From NCBI GenBank assembly GCA_030141605.1, contig JAQGDQ010000012.1, positions 1,198,359 to 1,258,358 on the forward strand: a DNA stretch of 60,000 nucleotides, in the 5' to 3' direction. Below are positions 1-11,720 of the stretch, in pieces. The first letter of the stretch is position 1. Every line of letters starts with the position of its first letter. The notes under the pieces were generated by a model that was not told the DNA's origin, searched no databases, and saw only the letters and a list, made by a program, of their open reading frames with translations. The translations under genes were made by a program, and so were the position numbers. The stretch comes from Tubiluchus corallicola (taxonomy: Eukaryota; Priapulida; Priapulimorpha; Priapulimorphida; Tubiluchidae).

Positions 1-153
1 TAATCACGGTGCAAGCATTGACTGAATAACAAAAGACCTGTCTGAATTTTAAGCTACTTTATACTGGTTTTCCGCGTTGGATATTTATACAAGACAATTT
101 TTTCAAAGTTATCTGACATATCAACGACATTATTCCGACATGTCTTATTTCAG

Positions 154-268
154 GCGAATTTGGCTAATAAATTACGTATTGTATTAGACGGGACGAATAG
201 TGTCTGGCTTGAGGTGCAGCAGCAGGTGATGCAAAACATGATCGAATGGAGGAGATTAGTTACTGTAG
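154..268 (+). CDS. candidate internal exon, unidentified helical protein
   Basis: A pyrimidine-rich tract ending in TTATTTCAG stands before base 154, and a possible donor (TAG|GTACTGAG) follows base 268. Between them one frame is open for 38 codons plus one base. The peptide has an amphipathic, helix-like pattern with regularly placed Trp, Val and Leu (for example SVWLEVQQQVMQ and MIEWRRLV), reminiscent of a spectrin-type or other coiled helix. No family can be named from so short a piece. No partner exon was convincingly found to the right; a weak terminal-exon candidate ends at 1084. It could be a chance open frame. If real, the gene comes in from the left of the window. Confidence 0.25.
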
Positions 269-2414
269 GTACTGAGAATAGCAGCCTCCAATATATCATC
301 TGTATTCAAGTATTTTGTCACTTTTTGCCGTCTCTCTTGCTCTCAAAGGCGGCCGATTGTTAATTAGCAAAGCGGCTGCCACATCCGATGTTTCTGGATT
401 GCGTCAGTAGTTAACTCGTTGTGCATGTATTTTGTCACTGTTTTTGGTTGAGATTATTCTTTATTAAGAATAAAAAATTCTAAAAACTGTCACTGAATCA
501 CTCTAGTTCTTACTACACATTAATCTTTAGCTGCGCCAGCAGTGAATATGATGGATTACGATCACATGTAACTTGAAGGACCACTAATAAATGATTCAGA
601 GCTTGTTGATTCTAGTCTGTTTGTGATTTCCACATGCAAGATATTAAAAGAATGCACAGTAGCAGTCAAGCTCAAATTTACAGAAAAAAAGAAATCCACA
701 CGTGTTAACAAGAGAGCCGTAAAGGTTGCAGTACGTTTTGTTATAAATCAAATAAGCAACCATTATGACGAGAATAAGTCATTTAAACTTGAAAGCTCAA
801 TCTACTACAAAACTTCATATAATAACTAAGTCTAGTCAGCAAGTTATTATAAAAAAAAACATGTATCCATATATTACATTGTGGGGAAAAAGGGAATACT
901 CCCCAAATTACAAGAGATTGCTAAAGACGCACATCACCTTGCATTGGTAATAATTAAAACCAAGTGGACTGAATTTACAAACACAGACCTTTTACAATCA
1001 TTTTGCAAATGTAACTGTTTCTATTTTCTGCTCTCAAAGCAGCTTCTTTACAACAATGAAAGGAGATTCGCTGGTTATAAGTAAACCAGCTACCTACTTT
1101 TATTTACCGCCTTAAAAACATTTAATCATTAGTTTGACTTCTGTACAGTCGACAATCGCCAGTAATGGACAAGAAAAAAAGCACAACAAAAGGGAGGCGC
1201 AGTTAAGAAGGATCAGCATCTATTATCAGCTTAGTAAAGTTAGTTGGCATATGACATTCACTTAACCAACCGGAGAGCAGTTTCCCTGCGGGTACGAAGT
1301 TAACTGACAGAAAATCATTACTCTTTTTAACAATTTCCCGTGCAACAGTCTTCCATGTTAGACTGTGTACCTGTCCTTCGGGCCACAAAACCAGTTGGAT
1401 TTTGCGCACCACAAATCATTTGCTGTCAGTCGACTGGTTTGTCCTACCATTCAACACAAGACGTTAACTCTACCTAATGTGCTTTTTTGTGTAAATCGCT
1501 GTATGGATTTCCACGCCACGCACACAGCTACCATTTCGGATCAACTGCGTTTGGTTGACATTAATGTGACGCAAATTTGCGACTATGCGCCTCCAGGTCT
1601 GTATCGAGTTGCGCCATTTCCATCTGGTAATAATAAACGAAAAAGAGAAAATTGCCATGTTATAGACGCAAAAAAAATCTGAAAACGTCGGTTTGCAGTT
1701 TTTCAATGTTTCATACATTGAAAACAATGTGTACTTGCAATAATTCTTTTCTGCTACATGTTACACCACTAACACGATCCTATTTTCACACTATCAGTCT
1801 ACTGAAACGAGAATTTGCTACCCGGCATCAGCGACAACGAGTACAAAGCGTTAGCCAGTAAGATGTGAGCGGGGCTTTAAATGCAATGGCGCATCGTTGA
1901 CACGATTTATAATATTTAGCAGTGTTGAGTTACAATACGATAACTGTGGAAATAAGTTGATGAAATATTAAGGCACTACTGAAAAAAATTGTACGTAAAA
2001 AATAAATCTTCCTTCTTGCATGCTTAAAAGGACGACAGGCTCACTCAGAAGCTTCTTCAAATGGTAACTTTGGCAATAACGTGATTACAAATATATTTCA
2101 CAGTTAACACAAGACGACATGTACTGTGCAGAAATTCATAACGCAAATTATACGTCACAACGCCTACAAGAATAATGGACGAGCAAATTAGACACCTATA
2201 TTTGCCTACTACTGCATATAATACTGTTTACGTTGTTTTGTAATGTTCACTTGACAGAATCAACTTTTTGGGTGCACTTGATCAAATCGCCTGCCACTCT
2301 CTGAAAAGTGTTGTCCCCTCCGCCTCTTAGCTACACGCCAATGCTTAAATGCTTGTTACCTACTTCTTTCCAGTGATTATTCTTTCGTTTTTGGAGAACA
2401 TAATAAAAGCTCCG

Positions 2415-2453
2415 CACACACACACGCGCACCCTCTCACCTTCACACACACAA
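2415..2453. repeat. imperfect CA microsatellite
   Basis: Two short CA runs are separated by a C-rich interruption (CACACACACACGCGCACC, then TTCACACACACA). It is an ordinary simple repeat. Confidence 0.8.
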
Positions 2454-5400
2454 TAATAACATCACTCGTCATTGTGTATAATGGAATGCATATATATACA
2501 ATTTAGTGCTTCACAAAATGAAATGTACAATTTTAGTGCGAAGATCTTCACATGCACACGCACACACGTAATTTATAAAAAAATGGGTGCTTTTGTTCTA
2601 CAAAGAAGTGATTTTGTCACTTGTCACACTAAAATAAATTATAATTACAATGCCCCATGCCAGGTCTATCGTCCACATTAGTCGTATAAGTGAAATGGCA
2701 AATTTATCCAACGTTTGTTTAAACTTTTAGGAAACTTGATTTCATTTAGGGCCGCCAAGAGAAATTTTGTAAGGCGGTACAAGAACACTTTGGGCCCCGA
2801 GACAGGCTAAGGATTTGATGTCCAGTAAATCTACATGTAAGCTCTCATAAATGCTTTATTTCCATAATCAGATATAATATAATGTAATAAACATATTCAC
2901 TTAATGCAGCAAGTGCCAATAACACAAATCAGTATTTGCGGTTACATTCACCAATCACCTTGTGTACATCGGGCTGGGGGTAGTAGAAAGTGCTTGTTCT
3001 AGAGAGGAGATGGGTGTTGCTGGTTGCTGTTTGGCCCTTCTTAGCTCTTGGGCTCCAGAACAAAGTACCGGTTGGACCATCTCTCAAAGGTCTGATTTCA
3101 TTAATTTTAATTTTAAAAATTTTGATGGAGAAGTTTATCAGAGCAGAACATTAACAAAAACAAAATCAAAAGGCAATACTGCTATTCTTTTACACAAATT
3201 GCACAAAACAGCACGAAGAGTTTGGAATTTGCAGGCAGTTTTTTTTATAAATCTAAGCACGTTACAAATATTTGCTAGTCCACCTTTATTTTTGTAAGAC
3301 CTAAGATAATGAGGTACACTATACAAATTTGCGCACAATAATTTAGCCATCTTCGCTCTTTATGACTGGTGAAAATTTAAAATTTCAACTCATAGACACA
3401 AATTTTGTATTCAAACAGGAGCAAGTCCACGAGTTCAAGCGATTGCGTTAATCTTAACGCGGGAAATATTTTCACAGCACCGCCCTTCTGTTGTTTGTTT
3501 GTTATAACAACAAGGCTGTACTTTTCCACGATTTTTAAAGACTCTTTTCCATTCATTCAATCCTGTAGAGTCAACTGTAGTCGTCTGAACTTGCTAAGTG
3601 GTGAACAGAAAAACACAGCCTTGGGCGTTAAAGCGGTGGGATCAGATTATAATCTACAGAATTTTGGTAGAAAACTTGCTCGGGGTTTAAAAGAGAAAGA
3701 TTATTTAGTTTCTTGACCTAGCAATTAATACTCTTTTATGCTCGAACAAAAATGGAATTTTGTCAAGCCTTTTGCTTCGTTATAACAGTTATATGAGTTA
3801 TAACATTTTTGTTAGCGATACTTGCTTCAACTTGTCTATAGTTTATAACATTCTACTTTCCTCAGTGGTCAGTATTACCAACCATTTTGCACTTATTCTA
3901 ACTGAATTTAGTCAATAAACGTTAAATTTAAACGGCACGATTATACAGACTTTATCATAATCTCTCTGATTAAAGCTTTGCTTTTCAGTAAGTCATAGGT
4001 ATTGGCACTATCGTATGTCATTGTCATTAGTGAAATTTTGTCAAACAGTTTCAACTAATGTTTATTGTATACTAGCATATATACTAGTGCAAATAGGTAT
4101 AATAGGCCTCTTAAAGTTGTTGGAAATAAACAGATTTGCCCCAACTTCATACTTAGTTTTTGCAAGGGAAAATTGGTTTTTGTTGCCATGATGACTACAA
4201 AAAGTTAATTACATTTGAATTCGGTTCTTATATTTGAACTTCCTTAATCCACATGCAATAATTGTGTACTAGTTCTTCCTAAGGTGGCACAAAGTGACCT
4301 TCATGTGGTTTCCTAAAACGAAGCCTCGGTCTGTGAAGCATTCGTTCCACTGGCTTCATGTACAGGCCTGATTCCTATGAACGAAGTTAGATCAAAACCG
4401 TAAACATTACCATGAATTTTAATTATATTTTAGGACAATTACAGAATATTGGTAGTGCGATGTCACTCGAAAGTGCTTTCTTAACAATTTTCATATTCTG
4501 ATTTGAAACATTCTCATTCGGTAATTTTCAAGTATTGACAGTACTGTACAAGAGAATGTAATACATTATTTCGCGTGTCATTCAGGGAAATTAATATCAC
4601 AATTCATGAAGTAGTTAGTAAAGTTAAAGCCATTGATTACTCATTGCTTAGATCAGATTACGAGTTGTCAAATAGACAAATTGGGGCAGTTTTAGAGGGT
4701 TCTATAATGGACCAGAAGTACGATTAAAAGCACTTTGCTCCGCTGTTAATATACACATCTATTTATTGTAATGTGCTGTTTAATTGAACACCCAGTTTTT
4801 TAACATTTGTTTTGAATGGATAAAATCTCTAAGCAAGTCAGATTTAGTGAATAAAAAAGAAAAATATTTCTATTTTTAATACAGTACAAAGTTTCGAAAA
4901 CAAAGATTCTGTGAACACTATTTTATTTATTAAAGTATTGTAATTAATCATTGGCATATTAACCACAAGTTTCTCGCAACTGAATGTGGGAACATAATTT
5001 TCGCTATTCCAAATGTAAGAAACGAGCATACATTTGCTGCAAAAATCTAAATAAATTTGTGTTGTTTTGAATTACTTAAACGTATATGCTTTAAAGCCTA
5101 AATTACTTGTACTAGTTCTCCAGTAGTAATATGCCCACAACTGTTATCTGTAGTTCTTCATGTAAATCACGTTTCTATGCAATATGTTTTCTTGTAATAT
5201 TTATTTGCCAACTGGCGACTTTCATCAACCTGTATGTTTTGCTGTTTTAACTACATTGTGCAACTTATTTGTCTATAACCAGTAATATACAATTTACCGC
5301 GCTTTTCTACGGTTGCGCTGCGCTTGAAAACCTATATCTTGTAAACAAGTAGTTCTGGCGAAAAAATTCCAATGTATTCAATACATGTAGTTCTGTTTCA

Positions 5401-5757
5401 TATTTAGTGAGTAATACGTGCTAAAATTCACAGTCCTAGAAAAACAAAGAACACGTGCCTTATACAGAGATACGTATATATTATCTTATAGAATAGGTTT
5501 AACACAATTATCTGGAATTAGAATTATTTACAGTGGCTTTATCCGAACCCTACAAAGCCAGGTTCAATTATTCCACACGTCATTATTTATTACCTATTGT
5601 AAATAGTCTGATGATCGCGTCAAAGTTGGGCAAAAAATAGCTAGTTTATTATAAACCAGTTAGTGAACATTCCAAGTGATTATAGCGCCCTATTATCTGC
5701 GCACAGTAAGGCATAATTGAACTCATACCGCCTAATAAAGCCATTCTTCGCCAACAT

Positions 5758-5870
5758 CCAATCAGAACGGCTCAACGCTAGGTGACGTCATTGTTGATGG
5801 ACAAAGCCGGGGAAATGTCTTTCTTGTAATAATACACGACTCCTTTAGAATCAACAGAGCCAGATAAAAG
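5758..5870 (+). promoter_or_regulatory. CCAAT / CRE / TATA-like promoter cluster
   Basis: CCAATCAG starts at 5758, a perfect palindromic CRE (TGACGTCA) lies at 5783-5790, and a TATA-like ATAAAAG sits near 5863. The spacing would suit a plus-strand start near 5893. No coding exon is recognisable just downstream: the first ATG there opens only a 17-codon frame. The direction and the gene it serves are unknown. The same combination of CCAAT and perfect CRE precedes the KIBRA exon at 56.4 kb. Confidence 0.3.
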
Positions 5871-8800
5871 CCGCATTCCTCGGTGGGCTAAGAACCAAAA
5901 CCGCTATTTACAATAATAGGCTACTCGTCCTCTCTCAAGTTCCAACCTGAATGGCACCTATGCTTCTATCGTATACACGAGCTGTTTTGTTTACCAGATT
6001 GTAATGGGAACTGTTTTCTGTGCGTACCATTCATTCCAGGCGGCACTTTCTAACATTTTCAAAATGGCATATTCAATCGCATTTTAGAATTCAAGAACCA
6101 AAACATTTTCAGTATTTGCGACTCCAAACGCTACTTACTGATTGAAAAAACCAAAGTAGCGTAAATACCTTTAGTACTAAAATACAGCTATCCCAAATGT
6201 ATTAATATTAGAAGTTAACTTTCAGCAACATCATCAAATGATAACAGAATGTGAACAGACAGAGGCGAAAAGTAAACAGGATAAAACAACCTCAGTCTCA
6301 ATTAAAGTTTTAGGAAACTTACAGACGAAACAACTAGCTACCGCAAATGTCAAAAACGTTATGGTCAGCAACATTGGCATAAACATAGTCATAAATTAAA
6401 GTCTTCTTTTAATTAAACATTAGCAGACTGTTTAGCCTGTTTTTGCATATAATCTAACCAGCCAGTCGAACACCGAAGCACATTAATCAAAATGCCTACG
6501 TGCATGAGAACGCTATGTGAAGAATTCACACGTGTTCATCAAGTCAGTAAAATGTAACCCAGTTATAAACCATCGTACTCAGCTATTAATTACACAAGTT
6601 CCACGCTAATTATGAGATGAAAGCATAAAATAAACACAGCTTGATACGCAGTCAGCACAAAGCCGTTTTTCTGACATTTCGCGAAATTTAACTGTGAGAA
6701 TGAACGAAAATGCTCAGTTACATAGCAGAAAGAATGAAAACATCGACAAAACGAATTCTCCCAAACTAGCAAGCGATCATCAGGCCATTGTAAACATAAC
6801 CTTAACTATAAAAAAAAACAAAAAAATCTACACTTTTTTGATTTTGCGCTTTTACACTGAAAGCTAGGCTACACATGATCAATTATAATTATTAGTTATT
6901 TCAACAAAACAATATCTAATACTTTACACATAAACATGATCAGAGTAAAATTTCTGTCAGTCAGCGTCATCACTCACAAACAAATGGCAGTTCTCAGAAA
7001 ACAATCTCGCTTTCTTTATCAAAAAAAGTATTCCTATTATACAAGCATTATAATAATATGTTACATAGTTACTAAATAACTGCCAAAAAACCTATCACTT
7101 CAGAGGAATGTGTGCCACACCTCGCATCCGACTAGCTTAGACTTTCTATTTTAAAATCAACTTAGTTAAATGGCACAGGCTGAATCAATAATTACGCCCA
7201 GCATCTTTCATTCACAGAGAAAGCGCTGGAGGGTGGGTGTAACTAGGGAGATGTATAATAATTGAAGCCACACAGGCAATAGCTACTGTAGACGTTAAGC
7301 AAGGCCAATCAATGATTCTGGTTTCCTAGTTACCACAGCGCTAAAAAGGTTAATCAGTCGTGGCAAAACCACAAGCAATGACATCGTACTATCAATAACA
7401 GATACATTAAAAGGATTACACTTCCATTACAGCCTATGCAGTGACGTAAACAGCTAACAAAAACTGATTGACTAACCCTCTTTTGATATTACAAAAATAA
7501 ATCCAGCTCAGTAACGTTAGCGAAAATTATTTTTTCTAGGTTAGAACCTGGATTTTACAGCAACAATAACAATAATTCTCCTCGTGATGTATAATGTATT
7601 CATAGTACCACGCATAACATTTAAATGTGTATATCCATCCAATTTCAAAACCAATTTTACAGAGAACGACAATTCTTTAAAAACAACAGTCAAAATATGA
7701 GTGCCATCACAACCAGCAAGTGTCAACCATTTAGTACAAGTCACAGTTTTAGAACCATTGAGTACAAGTCATAATTTTGTAACAACAACCTATTAGCGAA
7801 CACGATCTTTGAAAAGCAATCAATACATATCCATATAACAATAATCAAAAAGTGATTTACACTACAGCGACTACAACATATACCCCTAGTACATCCTAGG
7901 AGGCATATGCTCAACATAATCAAGATGTATCAATTAGGGGATTCTGGGTTCAACAAAATCTTGCATATATGGCATAATACATACCAACTCAAAACACAAG
8001 GTATGATTTACTGACCTTAATCCCTGTATAAACAGTTTGCAATTTTCATATTTATGGCTCCTCAATTAATAAACATTATAAACACTATTACAATACTAGC
8101 AAATTCGTAAATTTTTACGAAACGTGTACATATTTACGAAAAACAATGTTACATTTCGGAACTTTTTTAATAAATAGCTGCCTTATTTTGTTTCTGTCTG
8201 GTAACAGTGTCAAGAAATATGCAACTTTCTCGTCTTTTAGACGAAATTTGGTTGTTGCTATCTAGTGCTTAAGAAATTAGTGGACTTATCATAATGGCAT
8301 TAACTGCAATAATCTGTGTTTTTGAACAAAATGACTCATATAAACATATCATTAACAATATATAGAACTAATATCCTTAATTTACAATAAGTATTACAAA
8401 TTAATTAAACAGCAAGTAATATAAAATTACCAACTGGTAGCTATAGAACATTTACACAGTGTAAACTTATGTAAACACAGTGTGACACAATATGGACAAC
8501 AGAACAAGTCTAATTACAAGCTAAATTGCAAGGTGCCAAAAACCACTACAATGGTGGGTTAAGAACTTATGATAAAAAACTAAAAATATCTGCACCGAGC
8601 AGTTTCGTTATTCAGCTACTCCACTCGCTTGTCAAAACAAAAGTGAAAGGTTGGTATCTGCACTTCAAGTTAAATTAAGGAAAATTTATAACCATCTTGG
8701 CACCAGAAAGTGACAAAATTCTCAGTTTTTAAAAAGCTAAAGCCAAAAAAATCCAAGGCATTATAAAAATTAGCAGAGCACTTGTAGCTGGCTATACCAA

Positions 8801-9542
8801 CTATGCTAATGAAATAAATAAATAATCCCAAGTCTTTGGATTTAAAGTATAAAAATAGTGTTCCTTACTCTAGGTAAACTATGTTCTAAGTATTCCTTAT
8901 AAAAAATTCCCGAACTCGAAGGCAGTGGAGAATTATAAAAGACAGTTTACATTAACATGGTTGACTGATATTGCTAAACATCATAAAGCCTGTTCACACA
9001 GACCAAAGGTAAGCAATGCCATTCAGCAAGAGTTGTATAATGTACATACACATACAGTACCAGCACCATAAAGTAACTGCTTAGCTTACTGCAACAGTGA
9101 AACATATAGCCAACTAGAACTATATGCATCTCTCTAACCTGAATGAAACTAAAAAAAAAATCAGTCTACCTATTTGAAGTAATTTGACTTTTTAACACTT
9201 TTACCAAAAAATTATTATTAATGAGGATCATAGCCTCATATAAAATTACTTAAACTAAAAATAACCTGCATAACAAAATGGGCACTTATACATTAACTTC
9301 AAAATGAATAAAAAAATTAAACCAGACTGTCAGTCATTACTCTCAGAAGGACCACAGTTAAAAGTATGACCCATTTCACATTTTCATAAATGTCACTGTC
9401 TGATTTACTACTGTCCCAGCAATTTCCCTTATTGCTTTAATATCTACCCTATACACGATAAGAAAATTTATATAAATCTTGTTCCTCAAATTCTGCAGTT
9501 CTCAGGTCCATGACAAGCACTGATACTGGCCAAGTAGTTAGA

Positions 9543-11369
9543 TCACAAGAGGTACCTGATTATCAACCACAGTATCAATGATACACCAACAGTGATGCTG
9601 TTAATGTCTTTTGAACAAGCTTTTGAAGGTTTATTGTTTCTGTTCCTGTTATTATTTTTTGGTGTTGATGGCGGTTGGTTGTAAAAATGCAAGTCATCTT
9701 TGCCGCCACTCACATTGTTCTCCTCATCAAGTCTGTCAATGGTGTACGGATCAATGCCATCACCAGATTCTACGCTATACTCGTCGCCGCTTCCATGACC
9801 ACTGCCACTACCACTCCCATGATCGGCTTGTACACCATGAATCATGATATCTGCCGTGTCAATCCAATCAACGTCGACACCATTATAGGCATTTGACAGC
9901 TTTGAAGAAGCAAGCTTCAGCTGCAAAATTTGCTGGTTGACAACGGAGTTGACCCGTTTGATGTCGACCTCTACTTCAGGATTGCTGTTCTGGCTTCCAA
10001 GACCATTCCCGACAACCTCGGGCAAATAGCGAGAGACTTGGTTGCCATTCCAGCAATTTACTTCATTAGTCGCTGTGGCAGCCAAATCTTCTTTGTTACA
10101 CATTGTGTATGGAAGGTTATGCCAAAAGTTCTCTGTTGCCTTTACTTTGTTCGAGATGTCCATAACAAGTTGCTCCAAAGTTGATGATGCATCACTGTTA
10201 TATCCATTACCTTTGTTCTGAAACCTAAGAGTTTTGTACTCGAGTTCTTTGTCAGCTACTGGATCAGCAACAGGTTGAGAAGCTGCTTCTCTCTTTTGCT
10301 TGTGGGTGCTAAGCCGTGGTTGACCACAACCGGAAAACACTTTCTGGGACACCTGTGCACCATTATCCTGAAAATTCATGATGGCATTAGATATCTTTAA
10401 ATTGATGGGTTCGACAACAGACTGTATGTTAAACGATCGCCTCAGACGTTCCCCCAGCAGCTGCAGCTTCTCTATATAGTTGTTCCACTCAGTGTTTAAT
10501 TCTGCATGATAAGCAAGGCAACCCTTCATGATATTCAAACAGTAATTGTTACACGGTTTAACTTGCATGATGCCATGGCAGGAAGGACAGTAAGACATTT
10601 TCATCAAAGCTTGTTGGCACTCAGGTGATGGTTCAATGTCACCCACAGCATTTATCACATCACGTCCAATAACGATGGCTTGCACAAATGTCCGGGCGGC
10701 AACAAACGAACGCTTAACTTGCAACGACAGTGTTTGCGGAACATCACCAAAGGGCTGCAGCTCATCTAAGTACTCACTGACACATACAAGGTATTTTTCA
10801 TCAAAATGATACGGTGCATTGAGTAGAATAAATATGCGTTGATACAGATTACTGAAAAAAGTATCCATAACGTCAATGAGATTCAAGTCTGAACCATTAT
10901 AATATGAATCCAAGTCATCAAATAACATAGAAAATACCTCAGAATTTTGTTCATATAAGATGCCATAAGTTTTTTGAAACATTTCGTGAAGTTCTTGTCG
11001 GGAATTCTTCAGTAAGGTTCTAAAGAATAAATCAAATTTTCGAGTTTGCTTAATAAACTGATTTCTGACAAGGGAAAGAGAGTCTTCTAGCAGTGACGAA
11101 AATTCTTTTGAACAATAATGAGAAAGCTTCTTCTCCATAGATTCAGTACAGCAAGTTTTTCGTGTTTTACAAATTCGAAGGTTTTCACCTTCAATTAGCA
11201 ATGGAGGCACATCATTGTCCACTTCTGGCAGACCCATAGATTTATAAAGTCGTTTGACATCTGTACATGTTGTAGCATTACTTAGCGCTAATGTGAAACT
11301 GGGAGAAATCACAACTAATAATACGAAAACACTAATATAGCACGGCGTTAGCCAACCTTCGCCCGCCAT
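9543..11369 (-). CDS. glypican (GPC4/6, Dally-like clade), single exon
   Basis: Complete 608-residue glypican, a GPI-anchored heparan sulfate proteoglycan of the cell surface that modulates Wnt, Hedgehog, FGF and BMP signalling. A hydrophobic signal peptide covers about residues 11-29. The Cys-rich core follows, with LRIC at 64-67, CC at 73-74 and the family signature around CPSCHGIMQVKPCNNYCLN (261-279) ending in MKGCLA. VSQKVFSGCG (340-349) points to the GPC4/6/Dally-like branch. KQKR (357-360) is a furin-type site where glypicans are usually cleaved. Five Ser-Gly dipeptides (S519, S521, S523, S527, S535) next to acidic residues are the likely heparan sulfate sites. A hydrophobic tail (592-608) is the GPI signal. 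N-glycosylation sequons occur at N31, N158 and N552. Start: first ATG, A at -3 and G at +4. The whole gene is one exon, which is unusual for the family. Subfamily assignment is inference from motifs. Confidence 0.95.
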   Translation of the reverse strand: MAGEGWLTPCYISVFVLLVVISPSFTLALSNATTCTDVKRLYKSMGLPEVDNDVPPLLIEGENLRICKTRKTCCTESMEKKLSHYCSKEFSSLLEDSLSLVRNQFIKQTRKFDLFFRTLLKNSRQELHEMFQKTYGILYEQNSEVFSMLFDDLDSYYNGSDLNLIDVMDTFFSNLYQRIFILLNAPYHFDEKYLVCVSEYLDELQPFGDVPQTLSLQVKRSFVAARTFVQAIVIGRDVINAVGDIEPSPECQQALMKMSYCPSCHGIMQVKPCNNYCLNIMKGCLAYHAELNTEWNNYIEKLQLLGERLRRSFNIQSVVEPINLKISNAIMNFQDNGAQVSQKVFSGCGQPRLSTHKQKREAASQPVADPVADKELEYKTLRFQNKGNGYNSDASSTLEQLVMDISNKVKATENFWHNLPYTMCNKEDLAATATNEVNCWNGNQVSRYLPEVVGNGLGSQNSNPEVEVDIKRVNSVVNQQILQLKLASSKLSNAYNGVDVDWIDTADIMIHGVQADHGSGSGSGHGSGDEYSVESGDGIDPYTIDRLDEENNVSGGKDDLHFYNQPPSTPKNNNRNRNNKPSKACSKDINSITVGVSLILWLIIRYLL

Positions 11370-11720
11370 TTTGATTCACGCTGTTGTAATATCACATTCC
11401 TTGCTTGATCAATACAATAAACGCCGTAGACTGTAAAAGCTAACTGTACATGGTGGCAACCAAAAGCGTTTAATTTTAACTAAAATTGTAATAGAATTTC
11501 GCACAACCAACGTTAAAATGTTCCTGTTCCCGTATGGCACAGAAAATACACTGTACGCCTCACATTCCTGTCAACTTCAACAAATTATGGAAGATGAACT
11601 TAAACACCAAACACACACAACGAAGGTTTTCGCAACAGGTTTTTCTGAGCATGCGCAATGCGTATGCCTACATAATCGCAGCTGTTAGTGGTTTAGACCA
11701 GTAGCTCTACAGTACTGGTA
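11370..11720 (-). promoter_or_regulatory. glypican 5' UTR / promoter region
   Basis: The 350 bases upstream of the glypican ATG include GCATGCGC at 11649-11656, part of a TGAGCATGCGCAATGCG block. This is a good match to an NRF1-type site, common in TATA-less animal promoters. No clear TATA box was seen. A 5' noncoding exon further upstream cannot be excluded. Confidence 0.35.

Larger units (their letters stand above)
269..9542. other. mostly featureless AT-rich intergenic DNA
   Basis: No confident coding exon is visible in this 9-kb stretch. A slightly more GC- and CpG-rich patch at about 1200-1700 carries overlapping short open frames on both strands without a recognisable product. A CCAAT/CRE promoter-like cluster sits at 5758-5870 and a CA-rich microsatellite at 2415-2453. 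The right part (about 8.0-9.5 kb) probably contains the 3' UTR of the glypican gene. I found no AATAAA on the minus strand in the first 1.5 kb after its stop, only ATTAAA-type variants (for example near 9438). Confidence 0.6.

Noticed and set aside
881-1084. Possible terminal exon (QLLYNNERRFAGYK, then stop) after a pyrimidine tract
   Set aside because: Too short to support; no poly(A) signal nearby and no matching upstream exon.
1203-1727. Overlapping open frames on both strands in a CpG-richer patch
   Set aside because: No family signal, stops on splicing in the best frame, and no convincing splice pair.
3859-3918. Acceptor CTTTCCTCAG with short frame and AATAAA
   Set aside because: Only 12-13 codons in any frame; consistent with chance in AT-rich DNA.
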